A DNA stretch of 64,000 nucleotides. Origin: Timema cristinae. Lineage: Eukaryota; Arthropoda; Insecta; Phasmatodea; Timematidae. Both the position numbers and the translations under genes were made by a program. Each line of letters opens with the position of its first letter. Position 1 is the stretch's first letter. This document shows positions 34,191 through 45,189 of the stretch, one piece after another. The stretch lies in assembly GCA_039000515.1 (NCBI GenBank), contig JBCFYV010000100.1:27958818-28022817 (forward strand), in the 5' to 3' direction. Under the pieces are notes generated by a model that saw only the letters and a program-made list of their open reading frames with translations, was not told the origin of the DNA and ran no database searches.

Positions 34191-34490
34191 CAGTACTTGT
34201 GGAATGTGAGTTATGACGAATATTCGAATAAATTTAAACGAGCTGAGGCACACAAAATAATTAAGTTGACAATATAAAGTATATGTGTCAATTAATATTG
34301 ATAAATGTGGTGATCAAAGTATAAATTTATCTTCATATAGTCTGTATTTTTAATAAAATACACAAAGCAGCTGCACTTGTTCAATAACACGAAACGACAA
34401 GTCTCCCAGCTCAGGTAGAAGCCACTGTTTTTCCTTGCGAATAAACTGATAACGAAACCCCCCACTTTCTGAATCCTACCGCCTCCTTCT

Positions 34491-34770
34491 CCGTGGTCTA
34501 GTGGTCGGAGCTGCTGGATACAGATCCATATATCCTGGGTTCGATCTTTGGCGCTTCCAAATTTCTGTGAAGCAATGGTTCTGGAATGAGTTCAACTCAG
34601 CCTCGTGAGGACAAATAAGGAGCTAATTGAATTAAATATTAGCAGTTCTAGTTTAAAAAAACTGAGATTAAAGTCTGGAGGGTTCGTTGGGAAATCCTCT
34701 ATCTAAAGAAGTTGGCACTATTTTCACCAACAGATGGTGGCAGATTGGTCAGTATACAGCTGGCTCCATG

Positions 34771-34773
<3 letters not shown>
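34491..34773 (+). mobile_element. SINE-E, copy 2
   Basis: Head TCCGTGGTCTAGTGGTCGGA, B box GGGTTCGATCTTTGG, AAATTTCTGTGAAGCAATG, CTCGTGAGGACAAATAAG and GTTGGCACTATTTTCACCAA follow the order of copy 1. A 29-T run (34774-34802) follows. Confidence 0.85.

Positions 34774-34802
<29 letters not shown>
34774..34802 (+). repeat. Run of 29 T
   Basis: Homopolymer at the 3' edge of a SINE-E copy. It may be a tail of another insertion on the opposite strand or simple slippage. Confidence 0.95.
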
Positions 34803-34804
<2 letters not shown>

Positions 34805-35480
34805 GGATCTACCCCAACGTGTGCACGAAGAGCCGAGACAAGTATCCTCATCATAGAGCCGGTTCATCAATTCCATAGTATCAGCCTCGAATATATATGG
34901 CCAGCATAAAACACCCTTTTCATACTTAACTTGTTTAATAAGCTCTGCGTTGAACGTTATAGTTAATTTTTTTTTTTAAAAAAACCTCATCAATTAAGTA
35001 AAAAGTGTCACAATGGAGCTTTTTTTTTTAAATTTAGAACGTGTCGAAACGATACTGGTTTTTCCACACCGATGAGGAGAAACAAGCGGCTCGCCCATAT
35101 CAATCAATCACTGTTGTTGGTTTCGGTTAAGTTTGAGGTCCGTTCAGAGAGAAGCATCACAGACAGCTTTCACTGCAACTTTGTGAGGGTTGTATGTTTG
35201 TTTGGTCCTTGTTTGCGAGCGGGGGTTGGTACAACCGGGTTCCCAAATGAAATGTGTTAATTGTTATTTGGTGTGGCGTATTATCTGTGTCCACCGGTTT
35301 GGATAGAGTGGTGAGGGGAAGGAGGGGTGGCGGTTGAGGGGTTCTCTGTCCTCTCATTCTCTGATTGGACACTGACTCTGATGACTGTGTTGTCATTGCG
35401 TCTGGACGATGGGGAAGAAAAACTACACAACCAGCACCCATCTCATTTCAGGTGACGAGGGATTTTTCAATTTTTTTTTA
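34803..35480. other. Unclassified, GC-richer 35.05-35.45 kb
   Basis: 35050-35450 is balanced in composition with open frames on both strands (35072-35260 plus; 35157-35441 minus, 94 codons), neither with a known domain. The minus frame is rich in Pro, Thr, Ser and Gln. Confidence 0.25.
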
Positions 35481-35486
35481 ATCACC

Positions 35487-35735
35487 AGATTTTGGTACCT
35501 GTTCATGTTATAAGGATCTATGAAAATTATACTAATGCAATAGGGATGAGGAAGGGAGTATTTTAGAGGTAATATGCTAGCATTTGAGTGTAAGGAGAGA
35601 GGGAAACAATTTTAGAAAAACCAATCATCAGAAGACCCGACCGGGATTCGATCTCATATCTCCCCGTCATCAATAGTCCAATCTAACATGATAGTGACGC
35701 CTTGGAGCAAAAGGCCACTGAAATGGCTATTTTAA
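35487..35735 (-). mobile_element. SINE-B2, minus strand
   Basis: AGTATTTTAGAGGTAATATG marks the B2 subtype. Reversed B box GGGATTCGATCTC and reversed head GACGCCTTGGAGCAAAAGGC. Confidence 0.85.
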
Positions 35736-35782
35736 AATTTAATAGGTTTTTATTTAATTTTTATTTAAATGTCTCAACTTAA

Positions 35783-35968
35783 ACAGGACTACCGATGACG
35801 GGGAGATTGGGGTTCAAATCCTGGTCAGGTGTAGTGAGGTTGGCTTTTTTCTCAATGGTTTCCCACTGTAGCTCCACAAAAGTGCGGGTACACTTCATAC
35901 AAATTCAACCTTCTTCATTCCTTGCTAATTATCATAAAACCAGAACGGATAGTTAGACGCGGTGCTAA
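35783..35968 (+). mobile_element. SINE-B, plus strand, 5'-truncated
   Basis: Starts at GGACTACCGATGACGGGGAG, just before the B box, and runs through GGTTCAAATCCTGG to a tail AAAACCAGAACGGATAGTTA then GACGCGGTGCTA. Confidence 0.85.
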
Positions 35969-36204
35969 TAAAACAAAAACCAGTTAATCTCTTTTCATGA
36001 GTTGCATGAAAAGTACAAGAAAAATTAAAATTTTTGCTGGTGAATATTTAATTTTGTATGTAAATGTTTAAGGTTATCCTATATTTTCTGCTCAGATATA
36101 CTTTTATCTTAAACGAAATGTTTACTAATTACTAGGTGAGCCTGACCTTTAATCCATGTGCTTGCTGGTGCGGGTTGTTCCGAAATCATTTCAATCCAGT
36201 CCTT

Positions 36205-36410
36205 TTTCGCACTGGTGGTCAAATGTTATTAGGTGTCAGTTTCACAATAGACTCGATTGCATAATCGAATATCGGCCAAGCGCACTAGACGTAGTTTTTC
36301 AAATTATGTTTATAACTTTTTTTATCCCTTATACAAGTGAATTCGGGTGCATTTATTCTAAATAACCTTCTTCGTCCCTACCTCTTAGATAAATACATGA
36401 ATAGCCAGGT
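36205..36410 (+). mobile_element. SINE-B relative, degraded
   Basis: GCACTGGTGGTCAAATGTTA, CACAATAGACTCGATTGC and AATTCGGGTGCATTTATT retain the SINE-B order. The tail is lost. Confidence 0.5.
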
Positions 36411-36620
36411 TACTAAACAAAACAATGAAAAAATAATATATCGTCGAACCTCATAGCCCATTAAGATTTAATTCTCAGGGACCTCGATTTGATTCCATGA
36501 AGGTATAATATAATTTATTAATTATGGGTGGCTTCAGCCTCTTAAGTTGATAATTATGATTTATAACGTGAAGGTGTATAAACTTAAGTGTGTGGTCTTA
36601 GCTTAAGTACGTTTATAAGT

Positions 36621-37076
36621 TACTAGCCTCCTTCCCCGTAAAAAAATATTGTAAAGAATCCTGTAAAACAAAGCATCAAATCATCCATCATGTCAATATA
36701 AAAACAAAACTTTTCTTACTTATTTAAAAAAAATAAAGTCCTACCATCACTGTATAGCCCCCTCCCTCTTTTTATCCTCCCTCCTATTTTCATCTCATTC
36801 CTCTTTCCTCACCCCTTCCCCACACCCCCTTCACCAACCCCACTTTCCCTTCAACAACTTTTTTTTCCCAACGACTATATAATATACTATCGACATTTTT
36901 ATGAGGAATAAATTAAAATTTCAAAATAAAATATAACCTATGTTACTCGTTGATAATGTAGCTTTATATTGGTGAAAGAATTTTTAAAATCCGTCCTGTG
37001 GTTGTTGAGTTTATCCATTACAAACAAATAAAACAAAAAAATCAAATCTTTCCTCTTTATAATATTAGTATAGATT
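36621..37076 (+). repeat. Dispersed repeat, copy 2
   Basis: Same start (ACTAGCCTCCTTCCCCG) and same end (AATATTAGTATAGAT) as the copy at 17 kb. It holds an additional C-rich stretch (36725-36855) that is probably original and deleted in the other copy. Confidence 0.8.
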
Positions 37077-37079
37077 TAG

Positions 37080-37346
37080 ACCCGCCTCGGTGGCATAGTT
37101 GGCTAACGCGCTTGTCGTGTTGAGCTCGACTGCTGAGGACGGGGAGATCAAGGTTCGAATCTCGGTCGGGTGAACTGGGAGTGGTTTTTCCTAAATGGTT
37201 TTCCACTCTCCCTCCACGCAAATGCGGGTTCACTTCCTCTAATTTAACCCTCCCAATTCCTAATTCATTAGTGTTATTAGTACTTAAAGTGTATAACCCG
37301 AACGGGTAGTAAGACGCGGTTCTACTTATTATTATTATTATTATAA
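37080..37346 (+). mobile_element. SINE-A, plus strand, full length
   Basis: A near-consensus copy: CGCCTCGGTGGCATAGTTGG head, GGTTCGAATCTCGGTCGGG, body, GTATAACCCGAACGGGTAGT, AAGACGCGGTTCTA and (TTA)n. Short direct repeats ATTTAG at 37074-37079 and 37347-37352 may be the target duplication. It landed at the very end of the dispersed repeat. Confidence 0.95.
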
Positions 37347-37439
37347 ATTTAGCTGATGCAAACTAAGGTTTATTAAAGGGAATATTAAGTATCTAAATAA
37401 ATATATTTAATTATATATACGGCAAATTGTCATGAGATA

Positions 37440-37840
37440 AAATATCTCCCTCTCCTCATCCCCTTGCCATGCCACCCGGACCACCGGGGCCCGATATCAA
37501 AGAGAGGCTCTACCAAACCACCCAGAGCAGTGCCATTCCCCTCCCCTCCCGCCCTTTTACCCCTCTTTATTCCAAGTCAGCCGACACTGGACCAGGTCAT
37601 GTTCACCCCCTCGTGTCTCCATCTACCGAGCATAACGCTCACACAACCAGTACGGTGCTTAGAATTCAATTATCGCTACCGCCCAGGCTTCTCCTACCCC
37701 TTTCCTACAATTTGTGCAACGTACTTTGCCCTGAATTTCCATCATTTATTCATTTCCAATTTATTACCTCTCTATTCCCTACGCACACAGCGACGGTAAA
37801 AAATAAAATAAAAAGAAAAAAAAAAGAATAGAGAGATGTA
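37440..37840. other. C-rich stretch with overlapping open frames
   Basis: Two frames start 5 bp apart (37464-37799, 111 codons; 37469-37831, 120 codons). Both are Pro/Ser/Thr/Leu-rich, typical of translated C-rich DNA. No domain recognised. Confidence 0.2.
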
Positions 37841-38034
37841 AGACGGAGTAATAAAAACCCGCAATGTTGTTTTTAGTTAAAATGTACGGAAATGAGATAA
37901 TATTTTGGTTAGGACCGCTCCATATTTAAATCTACCACTATTCAAACAAGTTTTATTTATAATAAATTAAAAAAATCTCGAATAATTTATATACTTTTTC
38001 ACGTAAATATAAGAAAAGAGACCCTCATAAATAG

Positions 38035-38215
38035 GCATCCGGACTAAATGTCAAACTCGTCTGGTCATTTTTGCTGGTTATGAGACGTCAGGGTTCAAAT
38101 CCCAGCCGGATTTACAGAGTTGTGATTTTCCTATATGTGTTCTCTATTTTCCTCCATCCAAATGCTAGTACATTACCTCTATTTTCTACCTTTCTCGTCT
38201 CTAACTCATTTGTGT
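38035..38215 (+). mobile_element. SINE-B relative, plus strand
   Basis: GGGTTCAAATCCCAGCCGG (B box), the body word TTTTCCTCCATCCAAATGC and CGTCTCTAACTCATTTGTGT follow the SINE-B plan. The head resembles another copy fragment near 43.85 kb (GGACTAAATGTCAAACTC). The tail is lost. Confidence 0.6.
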
Positions 38216-38697
38216 TGTATTTTTTTTAAAATAAAAGTTACATATTTTGTGCCAAATTTCCTCGACATTATTTTTTTAAACTGTGTTTAAAAAACAACAT
38301 TGATCTAGTCTAAGAGAAAATGTATTTGTTTTATATAAATATAAAATGTTCAAAATTTGACTGTTCTTGGGATCTTTCACTTTACACTGGTACAATATAA
38401 ATAGTAATTTAACATTTGTAACACTCCCCACCCCCTTCCTAACCTTTCTTTCTGACATAAAGTGTACCTTCACCACCATAAAATATATATTTTTTATAAC
38501 TTTTATAACTGTCAGATGCTGTTTTGTTTTTCCTACTTTACTTTAGCTTCCCTGTTGAGTTGTAATTAAAAAGTTGCATAATGTTTAGAAACTATGTAGT
38601 ATACACAAATTACAGTACAGTTTAGACAGGAATATATTTTTTTTTGCAATTATAAAACCTACTTAAGCAAATTTAATATAGTTTTATGTTATATTTA

Positions 38698-39185
38698 ATC
38701 CATCATGATATGCGCACTCTTACAATTGTAATTATATTATTGGCTGCATAAATCTCTTCAGAGTCGAAGGTGGCTACGTTATCTGATAGCTCGTGATCTG
38801 AATCGATCACACATAGCAAAACATATTTTAATAAATGGTCTAAAAATTAACTTTACAAAAATTCGTTTGGCCTAAAAGGCATTTGGCCTAAAAGGTGTTT
38901 GGCCTAAAGTCATTTGGCCTAAAAGGCATTTGGCCTAAAGGCATTTGGCCTAAAAGGCATTTGGCCTAAAGGCATTTGGCCTAAAGGCATTTGGCCTAAA
39001 GGCGTTTAGCCTACACTTTAGGCCAAATGCCTTTTAGGCCAAATGACGGGTACCCATAATTATATAGATGACGATTCCCACACGTACATCACATACTCTT
39101 CCTTAAAATATTGGTCGTACCTAGCCAAAAGTTCCGGGTTCAATTTACATGTCCAAGTGTCATTTTTCAATTCAAAGAATATTAT
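38698..39185 (+). mobile_element. SINE-F element interrupted by a minisatellite
   Basis: Parts 38698-38830 and 39055-39185 align in order with the continuous element at 53.85-54.16 kb (AATCCATCATGATATG, GCTACGTTATCTGATAGCTC, CTCTTCCTTAAAATATTGG, CCGGGTTCAATTTACATGTC). The middle of this copy is occupied by the GGCCTAAA-type array. Confidence 0.75.
38866..39050 (+). repeat. Minisatellite of CATTTGGCCTAAAAGG units ending in an inverted unit
   Basis: About ten direct 15-16-bp units (TTTGGCCTAAAGGCA and variants) are followed, after TTTAGCCTACAC, by the reverse-complement unit twice (TTTAGGCCAAATGCC and TTTTAGGCCAAATGA). The array could fold into a large hairpin. It may be the core of a foldback transposon. 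Confidence 0.9.
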
Positions 39186-39216
39186 ATTTAGATGCGGTTA
39201 TAACCGTAGCTTACAA

Positions 39217-39262
<46 letters not shown>
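39217..39262. repeat. (ATT)n microsatellite
   Basis: About 15 units, directly at the 3' end of a minus-strand SINE-A, hence derived from its AAT tail. Confidence 0.95.
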
Positions 39263-39263
<1 letters not shown>

Positions 39264-39511
39264 GCACCACGTCTTACTAACCGTTCGGGTTATACGCTTG
39301 AGTACTAATTACGCTAATGGATTAGGAATTGGGATGGTTGAATTTAGAGGAAGATAAACTGCATTAGCGTGGAGGGAGAAATGGAAAACCATTTAGGAAA
39401 AAACCACCCCTAGCTTATTGGACCCAGATTCTAATCTCGATCTGACCGTCCTCGTCAGTATAGCTCAACCTGAAACTAGCGCGTAAGCTAACTAAGCCAC
39501 CGAGGCTGGTA
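39263..39511 (-). mobile_element. SINE-A, minus strand, full length
   Basis: Plus-strand text: GCACCACGTCTTACTAACCG, body, reversed B box, and TAACTAAGCCACCGAGGCTG at the head end. Moderate divergence. No clear target duplication. Confidence 0.9.
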
Positions 39512-39514
39512 ACT

Positions 39515-40790
39515 AGTAAATAAAATAGCTTGTATATTTAATCCATATTTTTATGTAAGCTTATGTAATATGCTATTATAAATTTTGAAAAATATATCAA
39601 CACCCATTAAATTATAGGCCCAATATTAATTAGGTATAATGTTATTATTGTTAGCTGCAAAATACAACTGTTTTTAATTTTTAAATCCACTTTCTAATAG
39701 AATCCTAATGAACTTACTTGTCTGTAAATTAATGTTAGAGAAAATAGTTCCAAAAATATCATCTTTAGGTTTACTTATCTGCGTGAACTTATTTTATTTA
39801 CAAATTTAAGTAATTTAATTTTGAGGAAAAAAACTAAATAAACTGGGAAACTTACTTGGATTAGTAGTTATGCTGTCAAAGGCATCAAGACGGTGAGATC
39901 GAGGTTTTAATCACTGCTTGGCGCACTGGGGAGGAATTTACAAATTAAATTTCTTGCCATGATTTAACTGTCCTTGTGCATTTTCAAAACTATCCCTTAA
40001 AATAAGCAGTTATTAATAATTACATTAAAAATCCAATGTATAAAATAGCAACGAAATGTTGCTGGCTCTGGTGGAGGAATAAATTCATTAAAATAAAAAG
40101 AGGGACCGGTTTAGTAAAACCTGAACAATACGAGCCTCAAAACCATGAAAGTAGGTAAGTAGCCGCGGTCGACGGATTTTTGTGAGTGCTAAAAATCCGT
40201 AGATCAACTTTCTTCAGTGGGGAAAGTAAAGCCGTCGTTCCTATGTCAATTGTTACATTAAAAAATAACCCTGAAAGGGTTTATGAAAATACCTTTCAGG
40301 TAAAATTAGTAGGCCCTTTCGCACTTACTCATAGAAATTCAGCTTGGAAGACAACGAGGAACCACCACACTCCCTGACCTCCCATAATGCATGGGGGTTC
40401 TACCAGATGGTGCAGGTAGTACTAACCAGTGCATGTGCATATCCAGTGCAATTTGGACATATATCACATCAAATCAACCTTCGGGTTGTTGACTTAATAA
40501 TAAGAAGAAGAAGAATACGAAAGGAGATCAAAATGATTGCTGGTGCAGTTAATGTACAAAATGGCTCAATGACGAACTCTCTCTCTCTCTCTCTTTTATA
40601 AGAAGTAGATGGTCATATTTTCAAATTCATTTTAAAATCATGTTCCAGACCAAATAAGATGACCACTCTGTCAGCGTGTGACACACGGACCTATGATTTG
40701 GAAATTTTGGTTAATACAGCTTTAATTAAACGATTTGTGATAAACGAACTACCCATACTCTTCAATCTGTCTACATAAATTAATTCTACA
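39515..40790. other. Mostly gene-free; weak SINE relic
   Basis: 39875-39955 shows a head/B-box-like relic (GACGGTGAGATCGAGGTTTT). 40075-40610 is balanced in composition and includes a hairpin CGACGGATTTTTG...CAAAAATCCGTAG-like pair near 40178, plus CCCTGAAAGGGT. Microsatellites (GAA)n at 40505 and (CT)n at 40580. Frames at 40186-40377 and 40344-40601 have no domain. Confidence 0.3.
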
Positions 40791-40793
40791 AAA

Positions 40794-41038
40794 CCTGCTT
40801 CGGTGGCCGCAAGGTTTAAGAAGTTACTTTCGCAGTAGACTAGACTGCCAATGACGGGGATATTGAGCTTCTAATCTCAATCGGGTGTAATATGAGTGTT
40901 TTTTACAAAATGGTTTTACACTATTCTCCACGCATATATGGGTACACGTCCTTAAAATATAACCTTCCTAATCCCTAAAACCACTAGCGTAATTAGTACA
41001 TAAGAGAATAATCCGAGCGGGTAGTAAGAGGTGGTATT
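40794..41038 (+). mobile_element. SINE-B, plus strand, full length
   Basis: Head CTTCGGTGGCCGCAAGGTTT, decayed B box CTTCTAATCTC, body, and tail AATCCGAGCGGGTAGTAAG. Old copy. Confidence 0.85.
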
Positions 41039-41160
41039 AAAGAAAATACTATCCTATAGAAGTAGAAGGATATTAGCCTTCCTCATGCCGTCAGGCCATT
41101 ATCTGATGGCTAGAAAACTTAATAAATCTATTTTCACGTATTAATAAATCAATTCATGTT

Positions 41161-41266
41161 TTTTATTATTTATAAAACCCGACCGAGATTCGAACCTCGA
41201 TCTCGCCGTCCTCGGCGGTCGAGCTCAACACGACTAGCACGTTAGCCAACTACGCCACCGAGGTGG
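41161..41266 (-). mobile_element. SINE-A head only, with its own TSD
   Basis: Only the tRNA-like region (to CTCGGTCGGG on the minus strand) is present, followed by an A/T-rich tail. The body and the shared hairpin tail are missing. Exact 13-bp target duplication ATCAATTCATGTT (41148-41160 and 41267-41279). Confidence 0.9.
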
Positions 41267-41372
41267 ATCAATTCATGTTCTTTTGGGGCCGTAACCTGAG
41301 ATAGAAACTAACAAAATCTATAAAATTATATTAATAATATGGTAACATTTTAATATGTCGGAGTCATGACAA

Positions 41373-41677
41373 AAGAATAGTGTTTTTGAAGTTTTTGTAG
41401 GAAAACTTTAATTTCAATTTAATTTAGTTTAATTTTCTTCACATTGTGATATCAATAATTTTCGAATATATTTCATGAGAAGAGCACCATTAAATGAGAA
41501 ACTTCTTAAATGAAAAGAAAAAGTTGTCATTAAATTGCAGGACACTCTTGACAGATATTCAAAAGCTGTTGATATCACCTTGTAAAGAAAATTAAATTAG
41601 GTTTTTAGTGGCAAATTATTTATTTATTTTAACCAAAAAAAGTTTTTAAATAAAAACTGCAAAATCACTTACCTTTT
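41373..41677. mobile_element. Foldback MITE, copy 2
   Basis: Inner arms TTTAATTTTCTTCACATTGT (41428) and, reversed, CTTGTAAAGAAAATTAAA (41579-41596), each continuing with GATATCAA/TTGATATC. The outer right arm ends CACTTACCTTTT as in copy 3 (CCCTAACCTTTT). Confidence 0.8.
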
Positions 41678-41848
41678 CACACGTCCCATACCCCTCCCCC
41701 CCATTCCAGACACCCACCACCTTAAACCCACGTTCTTAACTCCAACTGAGTATTATACATCTGGGTGTACAGCGACAAATCAATTGCAACACTGATAAAA
41801 TTTGCTTATATTACTATGGGGGAAACCCGTATGAAAAATAATTGAATA

Positions 41849-41990
41849 CAGTGAAATTTGGAATTCCTAGCTTGCTTCAATTCCATCGAATAATTACTAG
41901 GCAAGAGCGCTTCTTGTACTGAAAGCATGGGTCTCATGTTTTAATTAGAGAGCTGATTACACTTGTCTAGAACGTAGTTAAATTTCACTG
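41849..41990. mobile_element. Tc1/mariner-type MITE, 142 bp
   Basis: Termini CAGTGAAATTT and AAATTTCACTG are perfect 11-bp inverted repeats flanked by TA on both sides (41847-41848, 41991-41992). No coding capacity. Confidence 0.7.
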
Positions 41991-42306
41991 TAATTTTTGG
42001 ATCCATGTTTAACATAATGTAATTTATATATGTTATTTTATGTACATATTACATACACTTTAGCTGTATTTCATTATTATACTATATAATGAATTTGTTT
42101 CTTACGTACAAAATAAAAGTTGTTACTGGATATATATGATGAATCCCGGTTAGTTATACTTAAGGTGGTTTTTATTAAATGGTTTTTCCCAACTTCTACC
42201 TCTCTATTTCCTCTAATTTATACCTTACTCACAAGTTTGTGGAATCGTTATGACGAGAGTTTAACTGCTTGATAAATGGCTAATGTATTCTTATTAATAA
42301 TAGCAA

Positions 42307-42458
42307 GGGGAATGTCAGGCCGCCACCGTGGTTCGGATTCCACGTTAAACTGTAGGTCCTTCATTTCATCTCACAATCACTCTACCATTACACATTAGCG
42401 TAAGTGCGTATAACCCGAACGGGTAGTAAGACGCGGTGCTAATAATAATAATAATAAT
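42307..42458 (+). mobile_element. SINE-C, 5'-truncated, with TSD
   Basis: Body from GCCACCGTGGTTCGG on, shared tail, (AAT)n. Target duplication AATAATAGCAA (42296-42306 and 42459-42469). Confidence 0.95.
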
Positions 42459-42474
42459 AATAATAGCAACAACA

Positions 42475-43385
42475 ACGTGACTTTAGTAAAATACTCCAAT
42501 ACCGATTACTTCATAGGAAGCATCGTTGGCGAATTTATATTTAAATACATTATTTTGTTAATACAAAATACAATTTTGGTCTTAAATAATAAAAAATAAT
42601 AAAATATTGTTAAAATATTATAATTTTTTATTTTTAAGCCTGAGTTGGTACTTATTTACCAACTCCACATACCTGCTTCCTCATTCATATTACATTGGCG
42701 TAATTAATATATATGCGTACATTACAAATGGAAAGGGACACTTGGTGATGGATAGTATAAAGCGTACTGTACCCATATCATAAATTCGTGAAGGTGAAAT
42801 TATAAATACCAATTTTACCAACGCTAAGGTATTTGGATAATATTTTGGGAATATAACCTGTACCTCCAAATCATAAATTAGATGCACTACCGACCCATCT
42901 AAGTAATCGAAGATAAAATAAGGTGGATAAGATGCTTTTTATCTTTTTAACTAATATTTACAACTTATTTGTATATTTTATTGAGATTCCTAACATTTAA
43001 TATAAACAGTAAATATATATTGGCTTATGTTGGTTCCCGTGAATTTTTTGATAGTTCATAGTCAACAGTTTAGTAGACCTTAGTTGAAATTCCGGCTTAT
43101 GTTTAGTTATATTTCCTTTATACTATTTGTTGAATGACATCATCTACTATTCCGATAGTAAACATCTAGGCACTGAGATTGGATTTGTATTATTTTGCGT
43201 GGTTTGTAAATAAAGTGTTGATATAACCTGAAAGTTTTTAACACAAGTCAATTATTCCATATTTATAATTATGGTAAAATATATGTAAACAATAATCAGT
43301 GATGTGCTCTTTGGTGATAAACGCTCTTTATTCGTCTACCTATCAATGTATTTAGGATTTTTTTTCCCAGTGTTGGGTAGCTCAT
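42475..43385. other. AT-rich stretch without gene
   Basis: No recognised repeat or gene. The minus frame 42690-42887 has no domain. Confidence 0.4.
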
Positions 43386-43394
43386 GTCTTCTAT

Positions 43395-43475
43395 AATTCT
43401 TCCTTACTCCTCCTACCCTATTAGAGTATTTATCACATATGCGTATGAACAAGTAATAAGACGCGATCCTAAAAA
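43395..43475 (+). mobile_element. SINE-B 3' end, plus strand
   Basis: Only the terminal part: CCTTACTCCTCCTACCCTAT, ATGCGTATGAACAAGTAATA, AGACGCGATCCTA and an A-run. It abuts, tail to tail, a minus-strand copy. Confidence 0.75.
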
Positions 43476-43625
43476 AAAGGGTAGAATTAAGAGGAAAATA
43501 CATTTGAATTTGCTTAGAGGGAGATTGGGAAACCATTTTAGGAAAACATCCTCAATTCACCCAACCGGGATTAGAAACTCGATACCCAAGTGTCAGAAAT
43601 TGTGAGAGTGACACTTTAGAAATTC
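43476..43625 (-). mobile_element. SINE-B, minus strand, abutting the previous copy
   Basis: Starts in the body (AATTAAGAGGAAAATACATT) and ends in the head (GTGAGAGTGACACTTTAG), with a reversed B box GGGATTAGAAACTC. The tail is missing exactly where the plus-strand copy ends. Confidence 0.75.
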
Positions 43626-43835
43626 AAACTCCAAAGCCTTTGGAAATAATTTTAATAAAAATATCAAATCGTGTACTCAACAATATTTGTTGTAAAACAA
43701 TGAATTTGTAAATTTATTTAGCACATTTGTATTAAAAGCACTATATTATCCAAAATAATTTTTAAAAAAGGTAGGCGTGGAATTTAAGGAATTACAAAAA
43801 CGTTTTATCTTTTATCAATACAGGCTTGAATGCAA

Positions 43836-44215
43836 AAATCCGCATCGGTGAGTATGCGGACTAAACGTCAAACTCATTTCTCTATATATAAAAGCGAAAG
43901 CCCTGACTCACTCACTCACTCATCACTAATTTTCACACTTCCCACGAAGCTAGAGGGCAGAAATTTGGCACATGTGTTACTTATAAGATAATTAGGAAAA
44001 GTAAATATGTTAGATTCCGATGTTTTCTGATTAAGGGGGTGAAATCGGGGTAGCTACCATAATTAACAATATTGCTTTATAAACACTTTCTCAGCGTTTA
44101 GAGGATAATGATCCGATAAGTTTATTCTAATAATGCCTTCGAAATAATATAGCACTTATTTTTAACCCCATGGATACTTCTAAGGGGTGGGGGAAAAAAT
44201 GAATAAAAACAATTA
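43836..44215 (+). repeat. Dispersed repeat with TATATAAAAGCGAAAGC start
   Basis: From 43879: CTCTATATATAAAAGCGAAA, then CCCTGACTCACTCACTCACT, GCTAGAGGGCAGAAATTTGG and TAACCCC. This start and the 'AAATTTGGCACATGT' block are of a type common in arthropod genomes. Class unknown. 43836-43878 is a short tRNA-like fragment related to the copy at 38.04 kb. Confidence 0.55.
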
Positions 44216-44574
44216 ATTAAAATATGTAATTATGTTTTAATATACAATTCCAAGAGACGGTAGACGTCTGTAGTTTGTATTTTTCTGAATTTTGTGGCGT
44301 TTGTAGTGCCTGTGTGAGTGAGAGGGCCCAGCCCGGGATGGTGTATGGGGGTGGGGAGTGGGTGACCTGTCCGCTGCACTAGGCTGATAATGCCCCAGGC
44401 AGTAAGTAGTCAAGGGGGCCTGCCAAAAATAAAACTTCCCATGAGAAACAACACAAGGTCACCTTCTCGCGGTGTTTCTTGGATAGCATTAAGAACCATG
44501 CCATTAAGCTACACAAAAAAATTTCCTTATTTTAATAAAAAAAATAAATAACACAATATCCCGTGTGAAGAACG

Positions 44575-44800
44575 GGGATTCTGCTGGTCTAGTATATATT
44601 TCAGGTACGGAGAGTTTGGCTGGCTCCATTGTGGATGTCCCCCCCCCCCCCGTCCCCCCGTTCTTAAATAGCTTCCTTCTTTCCCTCCACGAAAATAAGC
44701 ATATTTTTCTCTGAATTGTACTTTCCTCATTCCTACATAATTACTCATTAGTGTAATTAAATTAGGAATAGTTTACTCATGCAATTAGATGCAGGGCCAT
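44575..44800 (+). mobile_element. SINE-B relative, degraded, with C-run
   Basis: TTCCCTCCACGAAAATAAGC, CTTTCCTCATTCCTAC and ATTAGTGTAATTAAAT match the SINE-B body. A run of 12 C (44640-44651) has replaced part of it. Confidence 0.45.
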
Positions 44801-45189
44801 AAAATGAATCCATTAAAACTTGCCCTTACTAATTCTAACCTGTCTGGATAGTCCCACTGCATGCACGCAAATAGGCCAAAAGAGGAGATTGTAAAACGTT
44901 TATTCGTAATTAAGGTTCAGTAAGAATAATAAATATGTTTAAAATTAAAACACCCAAATTAAATCCATTTATAGCCAACAATCCTTTTAAAATATTTATA
45001 AATTACAATATTGTTTTATTCATCGCAGTTAAAATACTTTAGATCCAGCCTGAGCTCAAAACACACTACCCTAAACAAAGATTAACTACGAACCCTAAAG
45101 TCAACGGTGATGGGATGCGTTGCAAGTAATATTATGTTGAACATATCTCAAATACACGCTTAGAAAAAACACGTTTATTTTTATCAATA

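Noticed and set aside
35157..35441. 94-codon minus-strand protein
   Set aside because: No domain, and no splice or start context that distinguishes it from chance in a GC-richer patch.
37464..37831. 111- and 120-codon overlapping proteins
   Set aside because: Two frames of the same C-rich DNA, biased to Pro/Ser/Leu, without domains.
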